From Ruminococcus sp. (GTDB taxonomy: Bacteria > Bacillota > Clostridia > Oscillospirales > Ruminococcaceae): DNA of 64,000 nucleotides. The DNA lies in NCBI GenBank assembly GCA_021202895.1, contig JAJQCE010000003.1, positions 62,001 through 126,000 of the forward strand, given 5' to 3'. Below, in pieces: positions 1 to 7,332 of the stretch. Each line of letters begins with the position of its first letter. Within the stretch, counting starts at the first letter, position 1. The notes under the pieces are model-generated. The model did not search any database. It was not told the origin of the DNA and saw only the letters and a list, made by a program, of their open reading frames with translations. Made by a program: the position numbers and the translations under genes.

Positions 1-733
1 GTTCGGACGTGTGCTTGTGCTTGACGGCTATATAATGCTGACTCAAAAGGACGAGTATGTTTACCACGAGATGGTAACTCACGTTCCCATGGCGGTTAAT
101 CCTGATATAAAGAGCGTGCTTGTGATAGGCGCAGGCGACGGCGGAACGCTTCGAGAGCTTTGCAGGTACAAAACGATTGAGCGTATAGATATGGTGGAGA
201 TTGACGCTCAGGTTATAGAGGTCTGCAAGAGGTATCTGCCGACTACAGCCTGCTGCTTTGACGATGAGCGATTGAGCCTTTATATCGAGGACGGACTTAA
301 ATTTGTAAGGCACTGGGAAAACGAGTATGATTTGATTATAGTAGATTCAACCGACCCGTTCGGACCGGGAGAGGGGCTTTTTACAAAGGAATTTTACGGC
401 AGGTGCTTCAGTGCGTTGAACGACAAGGGAATACTGATAAATCAGCACGAAAGCACCTACTATGACAGCTATGTTGACATGGTTCAGCGTACCCATAAGC
501 GCATAAGCACAAGCTTTCCTGTGAGCATGGTTTATCAGACGCATATTCCGACATATCCGTCAGGACAGTGGCTTTTCGGGTTTGCCTCAAAGAATCTTCA
601 CCCTGTTTACGATATTAAAGACGAACGCTGGAACTTGCTTGGAATTAAGACCAGATACTACAACACCGAGCTTCACAAGGGCTGCTTTGCTCTGCCTAAT
701 GATGTAAAGGAGGTGCTTGAGGGCTGTGAATAG
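1..733 (+). CDS. speE: Spermidine synthase / aminopropyltransferase SpeE (5' end outside window)
   Basis: Transfers an aminopropyl group from decarboxylated S-adenosylmethionine to a diamine (putrescine, or agmatine in some bacteria) in the cytosol. The reading frame is open from base 2, so roughly the first 35-40 residues of a normal SpeE of about 280 residues lie outside the window; the GTG at 11 is internal. Visible family landmarks are YHEMVTHVP near the N-terminus, the nucleotide-binding loop GAGDGGTLRE, the catalytic-region segment DSTDPFGPGEGLF and TYPSGQW near the end. The stop codon overlaps the next gene, so the two are co-transcribed and probably translationally coupled. Family call is firm; whether the acceptor is putrescine or agmatine cannot be told by eye. 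Confidence 0.93.
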   Translation, partial: FGRVLVLDGYIMLTQKDEYVYHEMVTHVPMAVNPDIKSVLVIGAGDGGTLRELCRYKTIERIDMVEIDAQVIEVCKRYLPTTACCFDDERLSLYIEDGLKFVRHWENEYDLIIVDSTDPFGPGEGLFTKEFYGRCFSALNDKGILINQHESTYYDSYVDMVQRTHKRISTSFPVSMVYQTHIPTYPSGQWLFGFASKNLHPVYDIKDERWNLLGIKTRYYNTELHKGCFALPNDVKEVLEGCE

Positions 734-1580
734 ATTTGAAAGAAACGTGCAGAATTTTTTAGGCTGCGACAGCGGCTATGAGGAGTCGAAAATAGTTATC
801 TTCGGCGCACCGTTTGATAGCACGACAAGCTACCGCCCCGGCACAAGATTTGCCTCTGCGGCGATGAGAAACGAGTCCTACGGAATTGAAACCTATTCGC
901 CTTATCAGGACAAGGATTTAGAGGACATATGCGTATTTGACAGTGGAGATTTAGAGTTGCCGATTGGCTCTGCCGAGCTGGCTCTTGCCGACATTGAGAG
1001 CAGAGCCGAGATGATAATTTCGGACGGCAAAATTCCCTGCATGATAGGCGGAGAGCATTTGGTGACGCTTGGAGCGGTTAGAGCAATGGTGAAAAAATAT
1101 GCGGATTTACAGCTTATTCAGCTTGATGCTCATGCCGATTTGAGGGAGGATTACTTGGGAGTTCAGCTCTCGCACGCCTGCGTTATGAGAAGATGCTATG
1201 AGCTTTTAGGCGACGGCAGGATTTTTCAATTTGGCATACGAAGCGGTACACGAGAGGAATTTGAATTTGCAAAATCGCATACTAATATGAGAAAATTTGA
1301 CCTTGCAGGGATTGAAGAAACTGTACAAAAAATTGGACAGAAGCCTGTGTATTTCACGCTTGATTTAGACGTGCTTGATTCTTCTCAGCTTCCTGCCACA
1401 GGCACTCCTGAAGTGGGAGGAGTAAGCTTTTTGGATTTAATGGGAGCGATTAAAGAGATAAGCGGACTTAATATTGTGGGCTTTGATATAAACGAGCTTA
1501 GTCCGCCATACGATCAAAGCGGAGCTTCTACGGCGCTTGCCTGCAAGCTGCTAAGAGAAATGATGCTGTATTTTTACTGA
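726..1580 (+). CDS. speB: Ureohydrolase of the agmatinase family (SpeB-like)
   Basis: Manganese ureohydrolase, 284 residues: hydrolyses agmatine, or possibly N1-aminopropylagmatine, to the free amine plus urea. Metal-binding motifs are all present: GGEH (about residue 110), DAHAD (about 136) and DLDVLDSS (about 216). An in-frame TTG at 717 would sit only 1-2 bases behind the AAAGGAGGTG ribosome site at 706-715; GTG 726 has a spacing of about 11 and is preferred, giving an 8-base overlap with speE. In this operon the gene follows an aminopropyltransferase and precedes carboxy-polyamine enzymes, so the substrate could be agmatine or an aminopropylated agmatine. Formiminoglutamase or arginase are less likely given the context. 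Confidence 0.88.
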   Translation: MNRFERNVQNFLGCDSGYEESKIVIFGAPFDSTTSYRPGTRFASAAMRNESYGIETYSPYQDKDLEDICVFDSGDLELPIGSAELALADIESRAEMIISDGKIPCMIGGEHLVTLGAVRAMVKKYADLQLIQLDAHADLREDYLGVQLSHACVMRRCYELLGDGRIFQFGIRSGTREEFEFAKSHTNMRKFDLAGIEETVQKIGQKPVYFTLDLDVLDSSQLPATGTPEVGGVSFLDLMGAIKEISGLNIVGFDINELSPPYDQSGASTALACKLLREMMLYFY

Positions 1581-1596
1581 AAGGAAGTTGATTTTT

Positions 1597-2799
1597 ATGT
1601 CAAGAGCATTGATTATAGGCGCAGGCGGAGTTGCAGGCGTCGTTATACACAAGTGCTGTCAGAACAGTGAGGTTTTCAGTGATATTTGCATAGCAAGCCG
1701 AACCAAGGCTAAATGCGATAAATTTAAGAGCGAGCTTGAGGGGAAAACCAAAACGAGGATTTCAACTGCTCAGGTGGACGCAGACAATGTGCCTGCGCTT
1801 GTGAAGCTGATTGACGAATACAAGCCTGATATTGTTATAAACGTTGCGCTTCCTTATCAGGATCTGCACATTATGGACGCTTGTCTTGAGTGCAGGGTAG
1901 ACTATCTTGATACGGCGAACTATGAGCCTCAGGACACGGCTAAGTTTGAATATTCGTGGCAGTGGGCATATCGGGAACGCTTTGAAAAGGCAGGAATAAC
2001 GGCGATTTTAGGCTGCGGCTTTGATCCTGGTGTGACGGGAGTTTTCTGTGCCTATGCTCAAAAGCATTATTTTGACGAGATTCACTATATAGATATTTTA
2101 GACTGCAACGGCGGAGATCACGGCTATCCGTTTGCGACAAATTTCAATCCTGAAATAAATATCCGAGAGGTGTCGGCTAAAGGCTCTTACATTGAAAACG
2201 GAAGGTGGGTTGAAACAGAGCCTATGGAAATCAAGCGTGAGTATGATTTTGACGAGGTGGGCAAAAAGGATATGTATCTGCTTCACCACGAGGAGCTTGA
2301 ATCGCTTGCATTAAACATTAACGGCATAAAGCGCATACGATTTTTTATGACATTTGGACAGAGCTATCTTACGCATTTAAAGTGCCTTGAAAATGTCGGC
2401 ATGACGTCTATCGAGCCTATTATGTTCGAGGGCAGGGAAATCGTTCCGCTTCAGTTTTTAAAGGCGGTGCTGCCTGATCCTGCGTCATTAGGTCCGAGAA
2501 CGGTTGGAAAAACCAATATCGGCTGTATATGCCAGGGGGTTAAGGACGGTAAGGCGGTAAATTACTACGTTTACAACGTCTGCGACCACCAGCAGTGCTA
2601 TAAGGAGGTAGGTTCACAGGCGGTGTCTTATACTACTGGAGTTCCTGCAATGATTGGAGCTATGATGGCATTGACTGGAAAGTGGAAGAAAGAGGGAGTT
2701 TATAACGTTGAGGAGTTTGATCCTGATCCGTTTATGGACGCACTGAACAGGTGGGGCTTGCCGTGGAAGGAAAGCTTTAATCCCGTACTTGTAGATTGA
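1597..2799 (+). CDS. Saccharopine-dehydrogenase-like carboxynorspermidine/carboxyspermidine dehydrogenase
   Basis: Lys1-family NAD(P)-dependent reductive condensing enzyme of 400 residues. In polyamine synthesis members join aspartate beta-semialdehyde to a diamine (diaminopropane, putrescine or agmatine) to make a carboxylated triamine. The N-terminal Rossmann loop IIGAGGVAG is clear, and the long C-terminal half with YDFDEVG and CDHQQCY agrees with the polyamine subfamily rather than fungal saccharopine reductase. ATG 1597 is chosen over the TTG at 1588 because AAGGAAG at 1581-1587 is correctly spaced. It lies 17 bases after speB and 8 bases before the decarboxylase. Its likely substrate, aspartate semialdehyde, is made by the asd product encoded at 31-32 kb. 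Confidence 0.88.
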   Translation: MSRALIIGAGGVAGVVIHKCCQNSEVFSDICIASRTKAKCDKFKSELEGKTKTRISTAQVDADNVPALVKLIDEYKPDIVINVALPYQDLHIMDACLECRVDYLDTANYEPQDTAKFEYSWQWAYRERFEKAGITAILGCGFDPGVTGVFCAYAQKHYFDEIHYIDILDCNGGDHGYPFATNFNPEINIREVSAKGSYIENGRWVETEPMEIKREYDFDEVGKKDMYLLHHEELESLALNINGIKRIRFFMTFGQSYLTHLKCLENVGMTSIEPIMFEGREIVPLQFLKAVLPDPASLGPRTVGKTNIGCICQGVKDGKAVNYYVYNVCDHQQCYKEVGSQAVSYTTGVPAMIGAMMALTGKWKKEGVYNVEEFDPDPFMDALNRWGLPWKESFNPVLVD

Positions 2800-2807
2800 G
2801 GCGGAAT

Positions 2808-3938
2808 ATGTTTGATATTTACGAGCCAAAAACGCCCTGCTATGTTATAAGTGTCGCACAGCTAAAGCAAAATCTGGATATTTTAAATAAGGTAAAGAAG
2901 CTTAGCGGCTGCAAGATTTTGCTTGCACAAAAGGCTTTTTCAAGCTTTCATGTCTATCCTTTACTGTCCAAAATTTTGGACGGCACAGCTTCGAGCGGAC
3001 TTTATGAGGCAAGGCTGGGGTACGAGGAATTTGGAAAGGAAACGCACGTTTTTTCGCCTGCGTTCACACAGTCTGATATGGACGAGCTTGTGAAAATTGC
3101 CGACCACATTGTATTTAACAGCTTCTCACAGCTTGAAAAATACCGAGAGCAGATTTTAAGCTGCGGCAGGGATATTGAGATAGGGCTGAGGGTAAATCCT
3201 GGCTACAGCGAGGTAACTCCTGAAATTTACAATCCGTGTGTGAGCGGTTCAAGGCTAGGCGTTCCGCCTGAGCAGTTTGACGCAAACCGCCTTAACGGAG
3301 TGGACGGACTGCATTTTCATGCGCTGTGTGAGCAGGGAGCGCAGGAGCTGGAGCGCACGCTTGAAAGCTTTGAGCGGCTTTACGCCAGAAGTCTGCACAG
3401 GTTCAAATGGCTCAATTTCGGCGGTGGGCATCATATTACTAAAGACGGATACGATATAGCTTTGCTTGTGAAGCTGATAAGGCATTTTCAGGAAAAATAC
3501 GGCGTTCAGGTTTATCTTGAACCAGGCGAGGCGGCGGCGCTTAATGCAGGCTGGCTGGTTACAACAGTGCTTGAAACGGGCGAGAATGGAATCGCTCTTG
3601 CGATAACAGATGCTTCGGCGGCTTGTCATATGCCCGACGTGCTTGAAATGCCTTATCGTCCTGAAATAATCGGCGCAGGAAAGCCGAATGAAAGGGAGTA
3701 CACCTACCGTTTAGGCGGAAACACCTGCCTTGCGGGGGATATTATCGGCGACTACTCGTTTGAAAAGCCGCTTAAGGCAGGTGACAGACTTGCGCTGTGC
3801 GACATGGCAATTTACACTATGGTAAAGAACAACACCTTTAACGGTATGCCGCTGCCATCGATTTACCTTGAAAACGAGGACGGAACGCTTGAGCTTGTAA
3901 GAGAGTTCGGATATGAGGATTTTAAGAGCAGGGTGTAA
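2808..3938 (+). CDS. nspC: Carboxynorspermidine/carboxyspermidine decarboxylase NspC
   Basis: PLP-dependent, alanine-racemase-fold decarboxylase of 376 residues that removes the carboxyl group from a carboxylated triamine to give norspermidine, spermidine or, in the agmatine variant, aminopropylagmatine. The PLP lysine is in LLAQKAFSSF near the N-terminus; the HFHALCEQG segment, the LEPGEA phosphate-side motif and the C-terminal CDMAIYTMVKNNTFNG active-site block are visible. ATG 2808 is preferred over the TTG at 2796 since GAGG (2798-2801) serves as its ribosome site. It is the last gene of the operon; a terminator hairpin begins inside its final codons. Family is certain; exact product is inferred from context. 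Confidence 0.92.
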   Translation: MFDIYEPKTPCYVISVAQLKQNLDILNKVKKLSGCKILLAQKAFSSFHVYPLLSKILDGTASSGLYEARLGYEEFGKETHVFSPAFTQSDMDELVKIADHIVFNSFSQLEKYREQILSCGRDIEIGLRVNPGYSEVTPEIYNPCVSGSRLGVPPEQFDANRLNGVDGLHFHALCEQGAQELERTLESFERLYARSLHRFKWLNFGGGHHITKDGYDIALLVKLIRHFQEKYGVQVYLEPGEAAALNAGWLVTTVLETGENGIALAITDASAACHMPDVLEMPYRPEIIGAGKPNEREYTYRLGGNTCLAGDIIGDYSFEKPLKAGDRLALCDMAIYTMVKNNTFNGMPLPSIYLENEDGTLELVREFGYEDFKSRV

Positions 3939-3951
3939 GTACCCTGCTTTT
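3926..3951 (+). terminator. Rho-independent terminator of the polyamine operon
   Basis: AGCAGGGT (3926-3933) pairs with ACCCTGCT (3940-3947) around a 6-base loop and runs into TTTTT. The left arm is inside the last codons of nspC and the stop codon lies in the loop. Confidence 0.85.
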
Positions 3952-4010
3952 TATCTAAAATTTGTCATTTGTTTATCTAACAGGAATCCGAAAAATGTAA
4001 ATTAACGCTG

Positions 4011-4039
4011 TTGAAATTTACAGTTATATGTGGTATAAT
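4011..4039 (+). promoter_or_regulatory. Sigma-A promoter of the 4.1-kb mini-gene
   Basis: TTGAAA (4011-4016), a 17-base spacer ending in TGTGG, then TATAAT (4034-4039). The spacer matches the one in front of the PucR-type regulator (17787-17815) at 13 of 17 positions. Predicted transcription start is near 4046, about 90 bases before the tiny ORF. Confidence 0.8.
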
Positions 4040-4134
4040 AGAGAAAATACATGAAATTTGTGTGAAAATGTAGAAACTTTCTGTTTTGATACAATATATA
4101 ACTATGTATTAAATTTTTGTTTGGAGAGATTTAT

Positions 4135-4185
4135 ATGTGCAAAATGCTATATGTAAATAAATACCATGGGGGGGGGAGCTTCTAA
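4135..4185 (+). CDS. Candidate micropeptide of 16 residues ending HGGGSF
   Basis: Not recognised. ATG 4135 follows GGAGAG (4123-4128) with normal spacing and opens a 16-codon frame reading MCKMLYVNKYHGGGSF before TAA. The unit has its own consensus promoter (4011-4039) and terminator (4238-4280), so a short transcript of about 230 bases is expected. The three glycines are encoded by a run of nine G (4168-4176); gain or loss of one G would change the tail, so the peptide could be switched by slippage. A small hairpin (TTATTTGTG with CACGAAATAA, about 4189-4214) follows. It could be a signalling or modified peptide, a leader peptide, or chance translation of a small RNA. No modification or export gene is adjacent. 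Confidence 0.4.
   Translation: MCKMLYVNKYHGGGSF
4168..4176 (+). repeat. Homopolymer tract of nine G
   Basis: Nine consecutive G inside the tiny ORF. It is the longest G run noticed in this A+T-leaning window and is of the kind that slips during replication. Confidence 0.9.
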
Positions 4186-4237
4186 AGCCTTATTTGTGCA
4201 TTTTCACGAAATAAATATTAACTATTCGTTTGCGTGT

Positions 4238-4280
4238 AAAGACGTACACTGATTTGATGTTAGTGTACGTCTTTTTTGTT
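4238..4280 (+). terminator. Strong rho-independent terminator
   Basis: A perfect 13-base stem, AAAGACGTACACT (4238-4250) with AGTGTACGTCTTT (4262-4274), followed by more T. It closes the mini-gene unit. Confidence 0.9.
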
Positions 4281-4416
4281 AAATCATTTAGTATAGATAG
4301 GTGCTGCTTATCCTAAAAAATCTGCATTTCATCAGGAAAAAGTCGTTAAAGGAATAAGGTATTATAAAATAAGGATAGTCGATATTAAGAATCTGAGGAA
4401 AGGCAGGAGAATCACT

Positions 4417-5127
4417 TTGGCGAGCAGTGATGTTTTTGAAACTGATTTTGATGTTATAGATTCGGATTCAGATTCAGATTCTGTTAATGTTATAGGAAAT
4501 ACAGACAGCGAAAGCGATGACGATGATGACAGCGAGCTTAACATTCCTCTTATCATTGCGATATTCGGCGGAATTGCCGTTATACTTATTATTCTTATAA
4601 TAGTGCTTGTTGTTAAAGGCAAGAAAAAAATTGAACCAACGTCGGCGGCAATTCCTGCACCCATACCATCTCCTTATCAGAATCCTGCAATGCAGCAGCA
4701 GATACCTGCCCCTCAGCCTCAGCCAGTAGCTCAGCCTGTAATGATGCAGCCTATAAGCTTAGACAGCGGTGCTGGAGAAACAAGCTTGCTTAATGCGGGT
4801 GCCAGAGAAACGACAGTACTTGGCGGAGCAGGAGGTGCAAGAGCGGTACTTGTTTGCCGCAAGAACGGTACAAACATAAGCATTAACAGACCTGAATTTA
4901 TAATTGGTAAAGAAAGAAGCAGAGTAAACTATTGTGTAAACAATAATGCGGTAAGCCGTCAGCATGCGAAGATTACCAGCAACGGCGGAGTATTCTTTAT
5001 TACCGACCTCGGTTCAAGCAACTATACATATGTAAACGGTACGCAGATTTCTCCTAATGAGCCAACGAGAATTTCTAACGGCGATGTGATTAAGCTTGCC
5101 GATGAAGAATTTGAATTCAGAGGATAA
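4417..5127 (+). CDS. Single-pass membrane protein with cytosolic FHA domain
   Basis: Phosphothreonine-reader protein of 236 residues. Residues 1-45 are very acidic (Asp/Ser repeats), residues about 46-67 form one membrane helix ending in KGKKK, a Pro/Gln-rich linker follows, and residues about 143-236 are an FHA domain with RPEFIIGKERSRV, SRQHAKI and GSSNYTYVNG. The start is TTG 4417, six bases after AGGAGA (4405-4410). It opens a locus with a phosphatase, a Ser/Thr kinase and an EssC ATPase, so it probably docked phosphorylated partners there. Related loci often carry larger membrane FHA proteins, so an N-terminal loss cannot be excluded, although the frame and ribosome site look intact. Confidence 0.8.
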   Translation: MASSDVFETDFDVIDSDSDSDSVNVIGNTDSESDDDDDSELNIPLIIAIFGGIAVILIILIIVLVVKGKKKIEPTSAAIPAPIPSPYQNPAMQQQIPAPQPQPVAQPVMMQPISLDSGAGETSLLNAGARETTVLGGAGGARAVLVCRKNGTNISINRPEFIIGKERSRVNYCVNNNAVSRQHAKITSNGGVFFITDLGSSNYTYVNGTQISPNEPTRISNGDVIKLADEEFEFRG

Positions 5128-5131
5128 AAAC

Positions 5132-5503
5132 ATGAATTTTATAACATCAGTGTATACCGATGTTAGAATCAAGAAAAAGACAAATCAGGATTCAGCTTTG
5201 ATTTTAGAGGCTGAAACCGATTGCGGACAGGTGCTGCTTGCCGTCATGTGCGACGGCATGGGCGGCCTTGCAAAAGGTGAGGTCGCCAGTGCGGCTCTTG
5301 TTAATGCTTTCAGAGATTGGTTTAAAAACGAACTCCCTGAATTGATTTGCAATAGACTTGACCAGCAGACGGTTTTTACGGCTTTTGGAAATATAGCCTT
5401 TGAAATGAATGCGAGGATAGCAACATACGGAGCGAAGGTCGGCGTAAGTCTGGGAACTACCGTTGTAGCTATGCTTATAGCAAACGGCAAATATACACAT
5501 TAG
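5132..5503 (+). pseudogene. Truncated PP2C-type Ser/Thr phosphatase (N-terminal half only)
   Basis: ATG 5132 starts a PP2C (PPM family) domain: TNQDSALI carries the first metal-binding Asp, CDGMGGLAKGEVAS the signature DGMGG loop, and GTTVVAMLI a core strand. The frame stops after 123 residues, about half of a normal 240-residue domain; the C-terminal metal-binding DGL and DN motifs are absent. The sequence beyond the stop resembles a different protein (next entry), so an internal deletion joined two genes. It would have opposed the kinase encoded at 6.1 kb. Four bases separate it from the FHA gene. Confidence 0.8.
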
Positions 5504-5545
5504 ACAGCAACAATATTGATATGGAATTAGTCAGAAAAAATTTAG

Positions 5546-6104
5546 ACGATTTTAAAGATAATTGAAGCCGCTTCTGAATTTACGGATAATACTTCAGAAG
5601 GAGAAAAATCGACCTGCGTTTATACATTTGATTCATTTGATGTAAGCTCATCAGAAAATGATGGTATCTATACACTTTCGTATACGGTGACTGACAAAGC
5701 AGGTAACGTAACCAGCTCTGATTCGAGCATAAATGAAAATGATGCTCAAGGCGAGATTACAGGTACAGTGTTTGAGTTCTCTTTGAATCGATTCGGTTCA
5801 ACCTATAGAGTTATTAATCAGGAAGCCGTTGAAATGATTGAGGGCGTATACACACAAAAGGCAGCAGAGATTCAGATTCAGGAGATCAATGCTGTAGAAA
5901 TAGAGGGCAGCACAGGATTTAAGTGTGAAAATAACAGACAGAGCCAGAAATGAAGGAAGCAGTGAGATGTCATTTACGCTTTCTGCAACATGGTTTACAA
6001 GACACAAGACCTTAATTATGTGGCTGTTGATAATTCTGCTAATCTTGATTGTTCTTCTCGTTGTAGGATACATTATCTATCGTCGGGTAAGAAGGAGATA
6101 TTAA
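5546..6104 (+). pseudogene. C-terminal remnant of an Ig-like-domain membrane protein, frameshifted
   Basis: The frame is open from 5546 without a credible start and encodes bacterial Ig-like strands (LSYTVTDKAGNVTSSDS, then FSLNRFGSTYRV). It runs into a stop at 5953. Near 5920 the coding signal moves to another frame, reading LSVKITDRARNEGSSEMSF, and continues to 6104 with one membrane helix and a basic end (YRRVRRRY). So one frameshift separates the ectodomain from its C-terminal anchor, and the N-terminal part, probably a VWA-type receptor as in related loci (inference), is missing. The 45-codon end could be read alone from ATG 5967 behind AAGGAAG, but it is more simply a fragment. Confidence 0.7.
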
Positions 6105-6110
6105 TAAAAA

Positions 6111-7162
6111 ATGCTTTATGAGCATGAAATCATAAATGGAACTTATAAAGTCATTCGCCCGATAGGGAAGGGTGGAACGGGGAATAATTTATCTTGCGGA
6201 GCATTTACATCTCCGCAAGAAAATTGTTCTTAAAAAAATCAAGGATTCGCTTGCTGATACAGTAGCAGTAAGACAGGAGGCGGATATTTTAAAATCGCTT
6301 CACCATATGTATTTACCGCAGGTTTACTACTTTTTTGAATATAATTCACAGGTTTTTACTGTAATTGATTATATTGAAGGCTATGACCTGCAGTCTTACA
6401 TTGACAGTGGAGTTTATATTGACGAAGAAACTCTTATAAAATGGATGACGCAGCTTTGTGAAGTACTGGAATATCTTCATTACACAACTCTCTGGTTTAT
6501 CATAATGACATCAAGCCTGCAGCGATGGTTTGGATGAGTCGAAAACAAATTTTGTAATGGCTCAAATAAAATATGTGTCGGAAGATTATACGGCTGTTAT
6601 TGAATTGTATGATAATTTTTCAAGCAATTCTGACAGTGAAATTTCTGATTCCTTTGATGAGCTCGCAGCAGATACCTATTTAAAGTTGAAAGAATATTCT
6701 TCTGCAATAGAGCTTTATCAAAAACTTTATGAGAAAAATCAGAGTACCAGCATCGGCAGGAAGCTTGCCGGAGCTTATATTAATATAGCAAATGCTATTA
6801 AAACCGCAGAAATTATAGGAACGGAAAATGAAAAGAACGGCTATTTAAAAGAATCTGCGGAAATTTACAAAAAAATTATAGAGCAAAAAAAAGCTATAAA
6901 AGAAGATTATATAAATCTTGGAAGAGATTATCGTTTCTTAGGTGATTACAGCCGCTCTATAGAGGTGTTGGAAACAGCTGATCAAGAATATACAGGGCGA
7001 TTTAAGATTCATCTTGAATTGGCACTTACTTATGCTGTTTCAGGCGATAGAGAAACTGCCGTTGATTATTGTCAGTTAGCTGAGCAGGAAAAAACTAATG
7101 CCGATTCTGATGATGATTTATTAGAATTAGAAAATTTAAAAGACAAGCTTGATATTACATAA
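6111..7162 (+). pseudogene. Broken Ser/Thr protein kinase (N-lobe) joined to a TPR segment
   Basis: ATG 6111 begins YKVIRPIGKGGTG, a kinase glycine-rich loop, then shifts frame near 6181 (one extra A); the kinase continues with IVLKKI (the ATP-binding Lys), an alpha-C Glu and a hinge region FTVIDYIEGYDLQSY. A second shift near 6505 moves the catalytic loop YHNDIKPA to another frame, where it ends without the DFG and APE parts. From 6530 another frame encodes about 210 residues of TPR helices (LADTYLKLKEYSSAIELYQKLYE and similar pieces). The TTG at 6530 has no convincing ribosome site. Most likely one kinase-TPR gene, or two neighbours, lost an internal segment. Kinase activity is not possible from these remnants. 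Confidence 0.75.
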
Positions 7163-7183
7163 TAAAAAGAGGGGCGAAAAGCA

Positions 7184-7282
7184 ATGGGATATATTATTAT
7201 TGGAGTAACGCTTATTATATTTGGCGTATTATTTTTAGTAGTTTCTCAAATTCTTTTGAAACGTTGGTATAAGAAATTTTGA
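7184..7282 (+). CDS. Small single-pass membrane protein, 32 residues
   Basis: Too short for most gene callers. ATG 7184 is preceded by AGAGGGGCG (about 7168-7176). The product is one hydrophobic helix (IIIGVTLIIFGVLFLVV) followed by a basic tail LLKRWYKKF. It sits between the TPR remnant and the TPR membrane protein of the FHA/EssC locus. Not recognised; it could be an accessory membrane subunit. Unlike its large neighbours it shows no damage, which is weak evidence of retention because it is so short. Confidence 0.5.
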   Translation: MGYIIIGVTLIIFGVLFLVVSQILLKRWYKKF

Positions 7283-7332
7283 AAAATATTGATGCTTAGC
7301 ATCATAAAAAATAAAAGAGGTGTATTAACGAT

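Noticed and set aside
5967..6104. A separate 45-residue membrane protein
   Set aside because: In the same frame just upstream the sequence reads as the last strand of the Ig-like domain, so it is the displaced C-terminus of the frameshifted gene.
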